A stretch of 54,001 nucleotides of DNA from the NCBI GenBank assembly GCA_032718475.1, contig JAUCBJ010001194.1, forward strand, positions 1 through 54,001, in the 5' to 3' direction. Shown in pieces: positions 32,616 through 42,004 of this stretch; the first letter of the stretch is position 1; each line of letters begins with the position of its first letter. A program made the position numbers and the translations under genes. The stretch comes from Nemertoderma westbladi. Taxonomy: Eukaryota; Xenacoelomorpha; Nemertodermatida; Nemertodermatidae. Below the pieces are notes generated by a model. It did not search any database and was not told where the DNA came from. It saw only the letters and a list, made by a program, of their open reading frames with translations.

Positions 32616-35600
32616 CTACGGCGGTGGGGCAACATCCGCATTCGCATGCACAATGGCTATGTCTGCAACTGAATTTGTGCAGCGAATGGGTCGTCTAGCA
32701 GCCGACCGGTGTCCACGGAGACACATGAGGGCCGACCGCAACAACGCGAAGTTCAACTTTCGCCGAACCCATGTGATGCACTCCGCATACCGCGTTTCTC
32801 TCTTCTCCGCCAGGCGGTGCGCCAACCGCTTCACCAGATGTATGGCTGAAGGCGCCATACCACCAAACGCGGAAAATATCAGAGGCGTGAAGGTGGCGTG
32901 TTCCACCTCCCTCACTCGTTCCTGATACTTTAGGTTCTTCCGCGCTTCATGGTAAAGGTGGGCTGACGGTAGGGACATGGCAGCATTAGTTTCTGCCAGT
33001 GGATTGAAGACTGAGACGTCTAGGAACGTCTTCTGGAACCGATTGCCCCAGAAGCCGCTCACTGAGACGTCCAATCTCGCCAGCTGGTCCGTTGAAGTGC
33101 TGCGGTGTTCAAACTGCTCGCCCGTTAGCGGTTGGAGGACTGGCTCCACAGCCACATTATGTGACACCTCCGTCAGAGCATCAGCGACAAAGTCCCGGAT
33201 CTCGTTGTGCCTGATGGAAGGAAATCCTCCAGTGGGGCACGACAGAACGTGGGTAGGAGAAAATCGCTCCCCACAGACACAACGAGACGGTAGAGACTTT
33301 GGCATCCACCCATATCGGAGGCACAGGGCATCCCTGAATTCACCCTTGTCCAGGTGGGTGTCCTGGAGGATGAGTGGCTTGGTGTTGAGCCAGATAGAAG
33401 CGCCCTTTTCGGTGGTCAGTCCGTGGAGCCGCCGCTGGGGAGGAGATAATATTCCCACCACTTCCTCTCTCTTTTCCATCGACTGGAGCAGCGCCTCTAC
33501 CTTCAACCTGCCCACCACCTCCGTTTGTTTCTCCCGGACCTGCGCCATTGTATCTGGTGTGGCGCTGATGAATGGCTCACAGACCCGAAGCGAGCTGGTA
33601 TACTGATGTGACAGGTCAGTGGGCACCGGAATGCCGATACCCCCGTCACGGACTGGCAGGGAAAGTAACAGGCGTTCCTCTTTTGAGATGGCTGGCCGAT
33701 CGGTGAGACGGCAAAGGAATCGATTTACAGCCTCCTCCAACAGGGTGAGATGGGCTGGCGCGGTGGATACAACACGGGTGATGAACCGCCACCGACAGGC
33801 AAGGCCAAACGCGAGGCCCGCGTACGCACAGTGGGGGTCCACTGCTGCCACCCCTGCGAGACGATCCACTTCCATGGCGAACTCCTGAGCCTTCTCTTCT
33901 AGGAACGTGGTGCGATACTCCTCAGTGCCAACAACCCCGCCGAGTAGCTCATGGCCTGTCGTGTTGATGGTGACACCAGTATTGGCGAAAAGAATCTCAG
34001 CCTCTTCCAACATTGCTGGTTTCACTGTGAGGTGACACTTGGATGGGAAGTAGCCGAAGAGAGGACCCCTTGTGGTAGCGACCTCTAGGAAGGCCCGTAG
34101 GTCAGTGAGTTTTCCTGCCGCATTGCCATCATCCGCATATCACTGCTGTGTGGCCTTGCTTGCACGTCCCAACTCAGCTAATAGTGGCATAATGGAGCAC
34201 CAATACATCGCCATGGCAATGGGGTCACCCTGTGTGGTCCCCTCTTCAGAGAGCAACGTCTCCCCTCCCACAAAGAGTCGAGCTGGTTCGCTGTAGCAAT
34301 TGGTGACTACGGTGAGAAGGGCAGGGCAGACAACTCCAATGTTGTGGAGGGCAGCCGAACGGTTCAGTACGTTGAAGGCATTTGTAGCGTCTATCTGTAG
34401 AACCCCGTCACAGTCGTCCGAGTCCCACTCCATCGTGAGGCTGTGGATGGCGAATTCAATGCCAGCCTTCTGACCCAGACAGAGTTGGGTGTTCCCACCG
34501 ACAGACTCAAGATCCTGACGGATACAATGGGTGATAGATTTACCTATGACGCGGCGCAACACCTCACCTATCCCTATGGGTCTGACGCCCGGGTTTTTGT
34601 CCAGTGCAATAAGTCTGGCAGACAGTAGCGCAGATAGAGACCCCTGAGAAGTCTTGGTCTGTGCGAGTTGTTTCGCCAAGTCTGCGATCCTCTCACCCAG
34701 CTCGGAAGACTGTGTCCGAAACCGGGTAAGGAGGTGCTTCCAACCCTGAACATCAACTCCCGATGGACCAGCGGCGTTTCCCTTCATTCTAAGCAAGCTC
34801 CCAAGGATGAGCTTCCCATCGATCGCCTCAAACACAACGCTGTGGTGCTGTGGCGCCTCAGGGAAATGCGATAGCAGGGTCGACTCGTCTGCGGGCTGCG
34901 CTGGAGGATGTTTCGCTCGCAGAACATCCCGGACCACCTTGGTTTTCCCATCTTTGTCCGTGAATGAGTCATTCAGACTCAGTGGAGAACCGCGGTGTAA
35001 CTGTCCAAGAACTCTCGTCGCCGCCGAAATATTCCCAGTCAGCATGTGGCGGGTGAACGCCTTCTGGAGTGCTACGTCCTGAGAGGCTGGGGGTCGTCGC
35101 TTAGGAAGGTGTGTCTGAATGGCCCTGGCCTCCACCATGAGTTCGTCGAATTTTGCTTCCCTCCAGCTCACTAGACGGCGTTGGAGAATGTGCCGGTGTG
35201 TGGCCGTGGTGGAAGACCGACTCGGTTTCTGTAAGAGGAGAGCTGGCAATATCATCATTGCCGTGAGGGCGACCTCATGTAGGGGATTTTCACTGATTGC
35301 CAGCGCCAACAACCGAGAAATCTCTGCCACCAATTCTCTACCCACGGCCCCCTGAGGAACCAGGAATAGGTTTGGCCGCCAGTGTACTATGCTGTTGTAC
35401 ACTGTGTTGATTGACTCTATTATTTGGTGCCTGGGCAAGGATTCATTGAACCATACTGCGGAGTCGACTCGACTTGTTGAAGTGAGTACAACACTGGACA
35501 GGGAGGATGGCAGAGGTCGACCGATAGATGCCGAGGGTGCCAACTGGACTGGTGGGGGACCCGGCTGGATTGCTGGGGGACCCGACCGGACTGAAGGGGG

Positions 35601-36632
35601 ACCCGACTGGTCTGAAGGGGGACCCGACTGGACTGCAGGGGGACCCGACTGGACTCCTGAGGGACCCGACTGGTCTGATGGGGGACCTGACTGGACTGAA
35701 GGGGGACCCGACTGGACTGCTGGGGGACCCGACTGGACTCCTGAGGGCCCCGACTGGTCTGATGGGGGACCCGACTGGACTGATGGGGGACCCGACTGGA
35801 CTGCTGGGGGACCCGACTGGACTCCCGAGGGACCTGACTGGTCTGAAGGGGGACCCGACTGGACTGCTGGGGGACCCGACTGGACTCCCGAGGGACCCGA
35901 CTGGTCTGATGGGGGACCCGACTGGGACTGCTGGGCGTCCCGACTGGACTGGACATATGGGGGACCCGACTGGACTGATGGGGGACCCGACTGGACTGCT
36001 GGGCGCACCGACTGGACTGATGGGGGACCCAACTGGACTGGTGGGGGACCCAACTGGACTGATGGGGGACCCGACTGGACTGCTGGGTGCACCGACTGGA
36101 CTGCAGGGGGACCCGACTGGACTGAAGGGGGACCAGACTGGACTGCTGAGGGAACGGACTGGACTGCTCGGGGATCTGAAAAGTTCGGGGTCTGAAGTAT
36201 AACGTCTTTAACTGCTGACCCCAAAGCAGACCCTGTACCGGGGCTCCGAATCCTAGATATGATGGCACTGGCCCTCGCTCGTGCTGCGCCCGGAGACCAA
36301 ACTGGAGAGTTCAATGATGCTGACGCACTGGCAGCTAGCGGATTATCCTGGACGATCGGGGATCCACCCAGTAAAGTTTCGTCCTGATCCATCAATGTAT
36401 CGTCCGCTGGACTTTCCAAAGCTGCGCAAGAGTTAAGCGGCTGTGAGACTGACGTCTGGGAGAACGAAGGTCGTTCGTGGCGATCCGGTAGAGGTTGAGA
36501 GGAAGGGTGCTGGCTGTTCTCGCAATTGCCGTTTCTTCCTGGGGCACACGATAAGCACCGCAAGCTATTCCTGACGCATATACATTTCTTGCAGCGCCCG
36601 GACCGTCCATTGCAGCCGCAACAAGCTGCCAT
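32616..36632 (-). pseudogene. LINE ORF: Cys-rich N-terminus, reverse transcriptase, restriction-like endonuclease; one TGA before YADD
   Basis: One continuous minus-strand frame from the ATG at 36632 to the stop at 32616 (about 1340 codons), broken only by a TGA at 34142-34140. The N-terminus is Cys-rich (CCGCNGRSGRCKKC, then CVRNSLRCLSC). A repeat region of SGPPxVQ peptides follows (encoded by 35560-36190), then RT with NPGVRPIGIGEVLRR, LQIDATNAFN and EEGTTQGDPIAM, then the YADD box. The codon before YADD is TGA where a Trp or other aromatic codon would be usual. Past RT is a CCHC-like knuckle (CVCGERFSPTHVLSCP), then RHNEIRD and ARLDVSVSGF with a later FLDVSVF. This order fits R2/R4-like LINEs with a restriction-like endonuclease, which cut the target before reverse transcription. 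The clade assignment is inference. Apart from the stop, the frame is intact, so the copy is young. Confidence 0.85.
35555..36195. repeat. 21-bp coding minisatellite inside the LINE ORF
   Basis: About 29 units of the type GGGGGACCCGACTGGACTG, mostly in multiples of 21 bp, encode a run of VQSGPPx heptads on the minus strand. Two units (about 35930-35955) are disrupted by a small insertion (GGGACTGCTGGGCGTCCC), yet the frame is kept overall. All six frames remain open across the array because of its composition, so other long frames here are shadows. Confidence 0.93.
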
Positions 36633-36739
36633 CAAAACGCCGGCTGCAGTGACGCGTTCACTCGAATAGAGAGGCGACACAATCAGAAATATATAATTTG
36701 GCGCCACAAAGTCTGACAGTTGTCAAGGCAGTAGTCAGT

Positions 36740-37255
36740 ACAGCAGTACAGTTCAGTAGGAGCTACGGTAGTCCAGTAATCTACATACAGACATACAGAC
36801 GTACTAGACAGTAGTAGAGTAGTAGTCGTAGTAGTAGAGCCCGGGCAGTAGTAGAGTAGTAGTCGTAGTAGCAGAGCCCAGACAGTACTAGAGTAGTAGT
36901 CGTAGTAGTAGAGCCCAGACAGTAGTAGAGTAGTAGTCGTAGTAGTAGAGCCCAGACAGTAGTAGAGTAGTAGTCGTAGTAGTAGAGCCCAGACAGTAGT
37001 AGAGTAGTAGTCGTAGAAGTAGAGCCGAGACAGTAGTAGAGTAGTAGTCGTAGTAGTAGAGCCCGGGCAGTAGTAGAGTAGTAGTCTTAGTAGTAGAGCC
37101 CAGGCAGTAGTAGAGTAGTAGTCGTAGTAGTAGAGCCCAGACAGTAGTAGAGTAGTAGTCGTAGAAGTAGAGCCCAGACAGTAGTAGAGTAGTAGTCGTA
37201 GTAGTAGTAGAGCCCAGACAGTAGTAGAGCAGTAGTCGTAGTAGCAGAGCCCATA
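36740..37255. repeat. 37-bp satellite array A, first block
   Basis: About 12 copies of a 37-bp unit (AGAGCCCAGACAGTAGTAG followed by AGTAGTAGTCGTAGTAGT) with occasional CCGGG or GAAGT variants. It begins just upstream of the LINE 5' end, after a run of short CAGTA motifs. Confidence 0.93.
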
Positions 37256-37396
37256 TACTAACTGTAGTACTAATTTAACAGTGTATGTTTGTCTGGTTGT
37301 TGGTGGTGGTTGCTATGCGATCTGATGTGCATCAGCTGTTTTTACTAGTTTGAATAATAAATATACGGCTAATACCTAGCAGCCTAAAAAAAGCAG
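37256..37396. repeat. Spacer shared by both satellite arrays (copy A)
   Basis: About 140 bp (CATATACTAACTGTAGTAC to CTAAAAAAAGCAG) that interrupts array A and occurs again, with a few differences, at 40472-40610 in array B. This shows that the whole block was duplicated as a unit. Confidence 0.9.
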
Positions 37397-37517
37397 AGCC
37401 CAGACAGTAGTAGAGTAGTAGTCGTAGTAGTAGAGCCCGGGCAGTAGTAGAGTAGTAGTCGTAGTAGCAGAGCCCAGACAGTAGTAGAGTAGTAGCCGTA
37501 GTAGTAGAGCCCGGGCA
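37397..37517. repeat. 37-bp satellite array A, second block
   Basis: Three further 37-bp units. The block ends at GCCCGGGCAGGTCAG, directly followed by the duplicated gene 3' end with its AATAAA (minus strand). Confidence 0.9.
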
Positions 37518-37519
37518 GG

Positions 37520-37979
37520 TCAGTTTATTTTCTAAAGGTCCATTATTGTACTGTACAGTTTAAACACATATGGTCTTTATACACTTTTTTCGTTTAGTAG
37601 TACGTGGGTATGTTGTAGTAGTAGGTGGGTGTGTTGTAGTAGTAGGTGGGTGTGTTGTAGTAGTAGGTGGGTGTGTTGTAGTAGTAGGTGGGTGTGTTGT
37701 AGTAGTAGGTGGGTGTGTTGTAGTAGTAGGTGGGTGTGTTGTAGTAGTGGGTTGGTTTGTTGTAGTAGTAGGTGGGTGTGTTGTAGTAGTAGGTGGGTGT
37801 GTTGTAGTAGTAGGTGGGTGTGTTGTAGTAGTAGGTGGGTGTGTTGTAGTAGTAGGTGGGTGTGTTGTAGTAGTGGGTGGGTGTGTTGTAGTAGTAGGTG
37901 GGTGTGTTGTAGTAGTAGGTGGGTGTGTTGTAGTAGTAGGTGGGTGTGTTGTAGTAGTAGGTGGGTGTGTTGTAGTAGC
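37520..37979 (-). pseudogene. 5'-truncated copy of the mucin-like gene
   Basis: The polyadenylation signal, last codons and Thr/Pro repeat of the gene at 41580-40810 are repeated here nearly base for base (for example the shared GGTCTTTATACACTTTTTTC). About 17 copies of a 21-bp unit (GTAGTAGTAGGTGGGTGTGTT on the + strand) encode Thr-Thr-Thr-Thr-His-Pro-Pro heptads on the minus strand. The copy stops abruptly at 37979 against a LINE fragment, so the cytoplasmic and membrane parts and the promoter are missing. Confidence 0.88.
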
Positions 37980-38502
37980 CCCAGCGCATCTATCTGATCT
38001 ATTGGTGCCTTACATACCACCACGTCAGCTAAGATCGAGTGACCTGACCATACGGGCTTTTAAATATCCCACGATATCACCTATAGACGTATGGGAGACG
38101 TGCATTCTCGGTAGCCGCACCTACAGTGTGGAACTCAATCCCACAGGATGTCCGCGATGCCTCAACATTGGGGTCATTCAAATCAAAACTAAAAACCAAT
38201 TTGTATCGTGCTGAATTCGGAGGGCAGGGCAATTAACTATTTGTTTTTAATATGCATTAATTTAATTTTATTTAATTTTTTACTCCATGTGGCTGCTTTC
38301 CTTTTAACTCAATGACTCTTTCTATCGTTTTACTTGAATTTATACTTTGTTTTAGACTATTTTTAGACTGTTTTTTAGACTGTATTTTAGAATAGCAAAT
38401 GTTATCCGTTGCAGTACTGTACTTAGCGCCTTAAAAACCTTGTACTTAGAAAGGCGGTATAAAAATAAATATTATTATTATTATTATTATTATTAAGGGT
38501 GT
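37980..38502 (+). mobile_element. 5'-truncated L2/CR1-like LINE tail
   Basis: The + strand encodes the last residues typical of such LINE ORF2 proteins (YIPPRQLRSSDLTIR, later NIGVIQIKTKNQF), then a stop near 38214. A 3' tail follows with GTACTTAGCGCCTTAAAAACC and AGGCGGTATAAAAATAAAT, ending in an ATT microsatellite (38470-38494). That tail form is characteristic of L2/CR1-like elements. The preserved coding part is frame-damaged. Confidence 0.78.
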
Positions 38503-38520
38503 TGGGGGGGGGGGGGGGCT
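38503..38520. repeat. Poly-G run
   Basis: About 16 consecutive G follow the LINE microsatellite tail. The length is likely unstable. Confidence 0.85.
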
Positions 38521-38729
38521 GTGTGGGTTCCAGCCCACGGCCCAAGAGACTGAATCGGCCCTTTCAAATTGAGCTTACCATTGTAATAATTGCCACGGGT
38601 AATTGCCAGTTAGTAACTCATAAAATTGGGGGAAAACTCCAGTTTTCACTTATATGTAGACCAAGCCTAATTAAAATAATATGTAGGTAGTTTCTTTCCC
38701 CATTGGTCGGCCAAAAGGAAAGTGCTAGC
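38521..38729. other. Unassigned DNA between LINE tail and SINE
   Basis: No gene is recognised. A small inverted pair GTGGGTTCCAGCCCAC (38522-38537) could form a hairpin. Confidence 0.4.
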
Positions 38730-38743
38730 AGACAAAGCACTAT

Positions 38744-39000
38744 GAATGGGAGAATCTTTTAGGCTCGTTAAGCCAAGGATTGCCTGTTTACCACCATGGG
38801 TGATCTTCCACAGTAAACCCTTCCACTCTGTTTCCCAAGTTGCCTTGGTTCCCATTTATCGACCACTGAAGGATGAAAGCCGGGGTTGGGCTAGGCTGCA
38901 GCATTTAAAGCACTGTGCCCAAATAGTGCTGCCCCATCTAGGGATCGAACCAGGGCTCCCTAATTGGAAGCCCTGGAATGTCACTACTAGACCAAGCAAT
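38744..39000 (-). mobile_element. tRNA-derived SINE with 14-bp target duplications
   Basis: 257 bp flanked by exact copies of AGACAAAGCACTAT (38730-38743 and 39001-39014). The minus-strand 5' end is tRNA-like: A-box TGGTCTAGTAG and B-box GGTTCGATCCC about 45 bases later. The remaining body is not tRNA-derived. The duplication length and the internal polymerase III promoter fit a LINE-mobilised SINE. The family is unnamed here. Confidence 0.82.
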
Positions 39001-39014
39001 AGACAAAGCACTAT

Positions 39015-39760
39015 TGGATAGTTGAAGTGGTGTATCATTTTGCTAGACAGCCATGGCTGGCCATTTTATTGTATTGAAACAATCCTAGATGATGACATAT
39101 ATAATCGTTTTGTTATCGCAAGAATAGTGACACTAATTATATTACAATCTAAATAATTTGACTATTCTAATCACTAAAAGTTACGTTACAGTATTCATCA
39201 CAATATTAGTGTATGGTATGGTATGGTATACTGGTACTCGGGCATTAATTAAGTGAAAAGCTACCAGACTCAGCAATTGACATTTCAAACGACAATCAAT
39301 TCAGCAATTCATTCCCCCAAAAGAGTCCCTTCTCCTTACCATCAGGTTCCTTTGTATGTCAGCAACCGCCGGTCCGTCTTACAGCTGACGATGTGGCGTC
39401 AGAATCTTCGTGATCAGCGTTTTCCGTGGATAATTGTTTCCCTTCAGCAGCGGTCATTTCATTTCATGTCTAATTTTGTTTTGGAATGAAATTTGAAATT
39501 CTCCCTATCTTAATAGTATGATGATTTTCTTTTGAAACTATCGTTACATTCTTATGTTATACTGTACTACTGTGGTAATTCTACTACCAAATACAATTCC
39601 TGCAATCTCTGTAGATCACATTCCCAACATGTACAGTAGTTGTTGTAATGTATCTAAACCGATCCAGTATCCACCGCCACTGGTGTTCCCAGATTCTTCT
39701 TTATAATCCATTCAATTTATATTGAAATCAATGGTAGTCAACGATACTGTATTAAGATAG
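39015..39760. other. Unassigned DNA
   Basis: It contains a short GGTAT microsatellite (about 39213-39232) and a + frame at 39253-39489 without recognisable motif. No supported gene. Confidence 0.4.
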
Positions 39761-40471
39761 CAGAGCCCAGACAGTAGTAGAGTAGTAGTCGTAGTAGTAG
39801 AGCCCAGACAGTAGTAGAGTAGTAGTCGTAGTAGTAGAGCCCAGACAGTAGTAGAGTAGTAGTCGTAGTAGTAGAGCCCAGACAGTAGTAGAGTAGTAGT
39901 CGTAGTAGTAGAGCCCAGACAGTAGTAGAGTAGTAGTCGTAGTAGCAGAGCCCAGACAGTAGTAGAGTAGTAGTCGTAGTAGTAGAGCCCAGACAGTAGT
40001 AGAGTAGTAGTCGTAGTAGTAGAGCCCAGACAGTAGTAGAGTAGTAGTCGTAGTAGTAGAGCCCAGACAGTAGTAGAGTAGTAGTCGTAGTAGTAGAGCC
40101 CAGACAGTAGTAGAGTAGTAGTCGTAGTAGTAGAGCCCAGACAGTAGTAGAGTAGTAGTCGTAGTAGTAGAGCCCAGACAGTAGTAGAGTAGTAGTCGTA
40201 GTAGTAGAGCCCAGACAGTAGTAGAGTAGTAGTCGTAGTAGTAGAGCCCAGACAGTAGTAGAGTAGTAGTCGTAGAAGTAGAGCCCAGACAGTAGTAGAG
40301 TAGTAGTCTTAGTAGTAGAGCCCAGACAGTAGTAGAGTAGTAGTCGTAGTAGTAGAGCCCAGTCAGTAGTAGAGTAGTAGTCGTAGAAGTAGAGCCCAGA
40401 CAGTAGTAGAGTAGTAGTCGTAGTAGTAGAGCCCAGACAGTAGTAGAGCAGTAGTCGTAGTAGCAGAGCCC
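39760..40471. repeat. 37-bp satellite array B, first block
   Basis: About 19 copies of the same 37-bp unit as array A, more homogeneous than array A. Confidence 0.94.
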
Positions 40472-40610
40472 ATATACTAACTGTAGTACTAATTTAACAG
40501 TGTATTTTGTCTGGTTGTTGGTGGTGGTTGCTATGCGATCTGATGTGCATCAGCTGTTTTTACTAGTTTGAATAATAAATATACGGCTAATACCTAGAAG
40601 CCTAAAAAAA
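40472..40610. repeat. Spacer shared by both satellite arrays (copy B)
   Basis: Copy of 37256-37396 with a few base changes (for example GTGTATTTTGTC against GTGTATGTTTGTC). Confidence 0.9.
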
Positions 40611-40775
40611 GCAGAGCCCAGACAGTAGTAGAGTAGTAGTCGTAGTAGTAGAGCCCGGGCAGTAGTAGAGTAGTAGTCGTAGTAGTAGAGCCCAGACAGT
40701 AGTAGAGTAGTAGTCGTAGTAGCAGAGCCCAGACAGTAGTAGAGTAGTAGTCGTAGTAGTAGAGCCCGGGCAGGT
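40611..40775. repeat. 37-bp satellite array B, second block
   Basis: About four units, ending GCCCGGGCAGGTCAG, directly against the AATAAA (minus strand, 40784-40779) of the mucin-like gene. Confidence 0.92.
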
Positions 40776-40778
40776 CAG

Positions 40779-40784
40779 TTTATT
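40779..40784 (-). terminator. Polyadenylation signal of the mucin-like gene
   Basis: AATAAA on the minus strand, about 26 bases past the stop codon. The 37-bp satellite begins directly beyond it, so the transcript end and satellite edge nearly coincide. Confidence 0.65.
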
Positions 40785-40809
40785 TTCTAAAGGCCCATTA
40801 TTGTACAGT

Positions 40810-41580
40810 TTAAACACATATGGTCTTTATACACTTTTTTCGTTTAGTAGTACGTGGGTATGTTGTAGTAGTAGGTAGGTGTGTTGTAGTAGTAGGTGGG
40901 TGTGTTGTAGTAGTAGGTGGGTGTGTTGTAGTAGTGGGTTGGTTTGTTGTAGTAGTAGGTGGGTGTGTTGTAGTAGTAGGTGGGTGTGTTGTAGTAGTAG
41001 GTGGGTGTGTTGTAGTAGTGGGTTGGTTTGTTGTAGTAGTAGGTGGGTGTGTTGTAGTAGTAGGTGGGTGTGTTGTAGTAGTGGGTTGGTTTGTTGTAGT
41101 AGTAGGTGGGTGTGTTGTAGCATTGGGTTGGTTTGTTGTAGCAGTGGGTGAAAGTGTTACAGTAAGAGCTTGAGCTGTGGTTGTAGATGATGCATTCGCT
41201 ATCCATTCCGTTGGCATTATTGGTGCGACACTCTCTGTGGTGTCTCCTTCGTTTGATATATCTATAGTTCTAATGGTGGTAGACTCGGCTGGTCCAGGTT
41301 GTAACAGCACCATTAATAAAATTACAGTGACAATAAATGTCAGGAAAGATGATAATATTCCGAATACAAATTTAACAATTTTCTCATCAGTATCCAGCAG
41401 TCTACACAACCAGTTTGATGGTTCTGTATCATTCTGTTGCTGTTCGTGCGGAATATTGGCCTCCAGATCTCCCTGTATTTGTGGCGATCGCTGAACTTCA
41501 CCCAATTGGATTTCTTCTACAGCAGTAACATAAGAATGGTTGGAAGAAGAACGACTGGATCCATTGAACAAAGATGCCAT
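40810..41580 (-). CDS. Mucin-like type II membrane protein with Thr/Pro repeats
   Basis: 256 codons from the ATG at 41580, chosen because it has a strong context (ACCATGG) and the upstream GTG codon is not a plausible eukaryotic start. Residues 1-65 are hydrophilic and probably cytoplasmic. About 66-92 is one strong membrane segment (IVKFVFGILSSFLTFIVTVI and on). There is no cleavable signal peptide, so a signal anchor with the C-terminus outside is inferred. About 135-245 is a Thr/Pro/His/Asn heptad array (TTTTHPP, TTTTNQP), expected to be heavily O-glycosylated. The C-terminus is basic (TTKRKKCIK). A CCAAT/CRE/TATA promoter lies about 200 bp upstream and AATAAA 25 bp after the stop. No family is recognised outside the repeat architecture. 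A truncated duplicate lies at 37520-37979. Confidence 0.72.
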   Translation of the reverse strand: MASLFNGSSRSSSNHSYVTAVEEIQLGEVQRSPQIQGDLEANIPHEQQQNDTEPSNWLCRLLDTDEKIVKFVFGILSSFLTFIVTVILLMVLLQPGPAESTTIRTIDISNEGDTTESVAPIMPTEWIANASSTTTAQALTVTLSPTATTNQPNATTHPPTTTTNQPTTTTHPPTTTTHPPTTTTNQPTTTTHPPTTTTHPPTTTTHPPTTTTNQPTTTTHPPTTTTHPPTTTTHLPTTTTYPRTTKRKKCIKTICV

Positions 41581-41774
41581 GGTCACTTTAAATTAAAAAT
41601 TGTGAATTAAATTATTTCATTAAAACGTCAAATTATCGATTATTAATATTTCTAATTAACTTTTCTAGATTTTCTAGAACATGGATTTCATGTATTTCTA
41701 TGATTACCCTTTCATTAGTTAATTCAGAAAGTATTAAAAATATGTAAACGGAAATTCATTAACACTGTCTCGAC

Positions 41775-41825
41775 TCTAATATACATCACTTTGTAGTGAC
41801 GTCAAATCTGAAGCAGCCAATCACA
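41775..41825 (-). promoter_or_regulatory. Promoter of the mucin-like gene: CCAAT, CRE and TATA-like boxes
   Basis: The + strand shows CCAATCAC at 41817, the palindromic cAMP-response element TGACGTCA at 41797-41804 and AATATA at 41778-41783 (TATATT on the minus strand). In transcription order on the minus strand these are CCAAT, CRE, TATA, giving a start near 41750 and a leader of about 170 nt. There is also TTCTAGA-type sequence at 41662-41680 between the start and the ATG. Confidence 0.5.
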
Positions 41826-42004
41826 GCCGATTTTCAAAATTGGCTTCCCGCACTGGCCCTTGTGCCAGTTACAAATGAGCCCTCGGCTACGCCTTGGGTT
41901 TATAACTTGTCCCTCGGGTAAATAATTCGTAAAATAACTAAATAACCTGGTAATAATATATGATATGATATTATTAGTATTAATAATTACTATATATTAT
42001 TAAT

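Noticed and set aside
35389-36268. Long + strand and alternate minus-strand frames with GDPTGL, GGPDWT or SSRVPHQ repeats
   Set aside because: They are shadows of the 21-bp minisatellite inside the LINE ORF, which keeps all frames open.
37570-38214. + strand frames of VVVGGCV or CCSSRWV repeats
   Set aside because: Antisense and alternate readings of the Thr/Pro repeat of the truncated mucin-like gene copy.
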